This document shows, in pieces, positions 63,363-64,000 of a DNA stretch of 64,000 nucleotides (position 1 is its first letter; every line of letters begins with the position of its first letter). Origin of the DNA: Bradyrhizobium ottawaense (GTDB lineage: Bacteria; Pseudomonadota; Alphaproteobacteria; Rhizobiales; Xanthobacteraceae); assembly GCF_900099825.1 (NCBI RefSeq), contig NZ_LT629693.1, positions 5,777,001 to 5,841,000 on the forward strand, in the 5' to 3' direction. The translations under genes were made by a program, and so were the position numbers. Below the pieces are notes generated by a model that was not told where the DNA came from, ran no database searches, and was given only the letters and a program-made list of their open reading frames with translations.

Positions 63363-64000
63363 ATGTTCGGTGCCATCTCAAGGCGCTTGGTAACTGGCGG
63401 GGCGCTGCTGCTCGCCGCCTTCCTTGCCGCGGACGCCGCGGAGATCGACGACGATCTGCCCGACCTTGCTGACCAGATCGCGCAGATGGCCTCCGAGGTC
63501 GCGCTCGAGTTGCAGCAAATCTGTCCGCCTGCTTCACCCTCGGACCAAGCAGCCTTCGACCGATGCCGGCGCAGCCTGTTCGGCGACTCCGCGCTGCGGC
63601 GCAGCCTCGCGCCGAGGCTCCTGTGGGGCCGCCGGAATCAGGACGCCGGGGCAGAGCTCAAGAATACCAATCTCACGCAGTTTGCGCCCGATGTGATTGC
63701 CGGCCTCTACCTCTCGCTGTTCATGTACAGCGGCGAGTACAGCACCGAGTACGTCGAACGCGAGCGATTGTACCTGATCCGTCTGCGGGCAGGGTTCCGC
63801 AACCTGTTGCCGCCCGGGCAGTTTCCGTATCCGTTCTGGCACGACGAGGCGAAGTGGGGTGTTTATCAGGCCGCCAATTCGGTTCTGCTCTGGGTCAATC
63901 CAAAGACCGCGAAGATCGTCATCGGGCAATTCACCGAGCGGGGCAGCGACAGCCCTGTTGTCTCCACGCAACCGATATGGCCCAAGTTCGATGGCAACTG
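63363..64000 (+). CDS. Unrecognised secreted protein (3' end outside window)
   Basis: The frame is open from ATG 63363 to the window edge (212 codons). A signal peptide (RRLVTGGALLLAAFLAADAA) is followed by an acidic helical segment with two cysteines (LQQICPPASP and FDRCRRSL). Then TQFAPDVIAGLYLSLFMYSG and a compact region LRAGFRNLLPPGQFPYPFWH, DEAKWGVYQAANSVLLWVNP follow. The last part looks like a globular domain involved in binding. Coupled to the haloperoxidase-like gene, it may be its periplasmic partner; no family is claimed. Confidence 0.75.
   Translation, partial: MFGAISRRLVTGGALLLAAFLAADAAEIDDDLPDLADQIAQMASEVALELQQICPPASPSDQAAFDRCRRSLFGDSALRRSLAPRLLWGRRNQDAGAELKNTNLTQFAPDVIAGLYLSLFMYSGEYSTEYVERERLYLIRLRAGFRNLLPPGQFPYPFWHDEAKWGVYQAANSVLLWVNPKTAKIVIGQFTERGSDSPVVSTQPIWPKFDGN

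Noticed and set aside
1..64000. CRISPR array
   Set aside because: No set of regularly spaced short repeats with unique spacers was seen; the repeats found are dispersed or only duplicated, and no cas-like gene is present.

Overview
The window is GC-rich DNA from an alphaproteobacterium, most probably a Bradyrhizobium or close relative (Nitrobacteraceae). This is inferred from gene families: a shortened second FtsZ ending in the [12 protein letters not shown] C-terminal peptide, a small SRREAARSLA-type coiled-coil protein, a BA14K-like protein, a tiny lysine-only basic peptide, a class I PHA synthase cluster, and BTLCP, PRC-barrel, RlpA and PepSY envelope proteins. No rRNA, tRNA or CRISPR array was found. 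Core functions are few; most of the window is accessory or metabolic DNA that is heavily broken by mobile elements.

Layout. 0-9 kb: a BA14K-like tail, a dead Tat-type aldo/keto reductase, FtsZ2, a coiled-coil protein, a large flavin monooxygenase, a LysM/Ig-like envelope protein, a PRC-barrel protein and an RlpA-like protein. Three copies of a ~95-bp repeat lie in this part. 9.4-15.5 kb: a tight four-gene lipid/PHA cluster (PhaC, MaoC/PhaJ-type hydratase, acyl-CoA synthetase, acyl-CoA dehydrogenase). 15.5-25 kb: an insertion zone with a ptsN-like remnant, an IS91-type transposase plus tyrosine recombinase, a lower-GC HExxE protein, a frameshifted second LysM protein, a cystathionine gamma-synthase family enzyme, a short integrase and a duplicated palindromic site. 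25-33.5 kb: a decayed zone. It holds an MFS exporter with a C-terminal monooxygenase-like domain, back-to-back 3' stubs of a luciferase-like oxidoreductase and a lactate/malate-type dehydrogenase, a GlcG/HbpS protein, an IS630 relic, a frameshifted PQQ dehydrogenase, a truncated gluconate-dehydrogenase subunit 3 and a nonsense-bearing AhpD-like gene.

33.5-43 kb is an intact co-directional catabolic stretch: YgiD-type dioxygenase, FMN reductase, OpgC acyltransferase, GH79-like secreted glycosidase, M20D amidohydrolase, TRIC/UPF0126 channel, imidazolonepropionase-like amidohydrolase and a 14-TM MFS pump. 43.8-47.8 kb encodes a complete three-subunit membrane dehydrogenase: Tat-exported subunit 3, FAD-dependent GMC subunit, and a triheme cytochrome c that passes electrons to the respiratory chain.

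47.8-61.5 kb is a mobile-element nest. It has two group II introns with reverse transcriptases, three IS110-family elements (one frameshifted), a 155-bp MITE-like element, and five or six copies of a dispersed intergenic repeat. One intron has inserted exactly inside a copy of that repeat. The two related IS110 elements carry a structured leader whose stems covary, a good bridge-RNA candidate. Between them lie an OsmC protein, a BTLCP peptidase-like protein, small secreted proteins and a PepSY protein. The window ends with a vanadium-haloperoxidase-like protein followed 4 bp later by an unrecognised secreted protein that runs off the edge.
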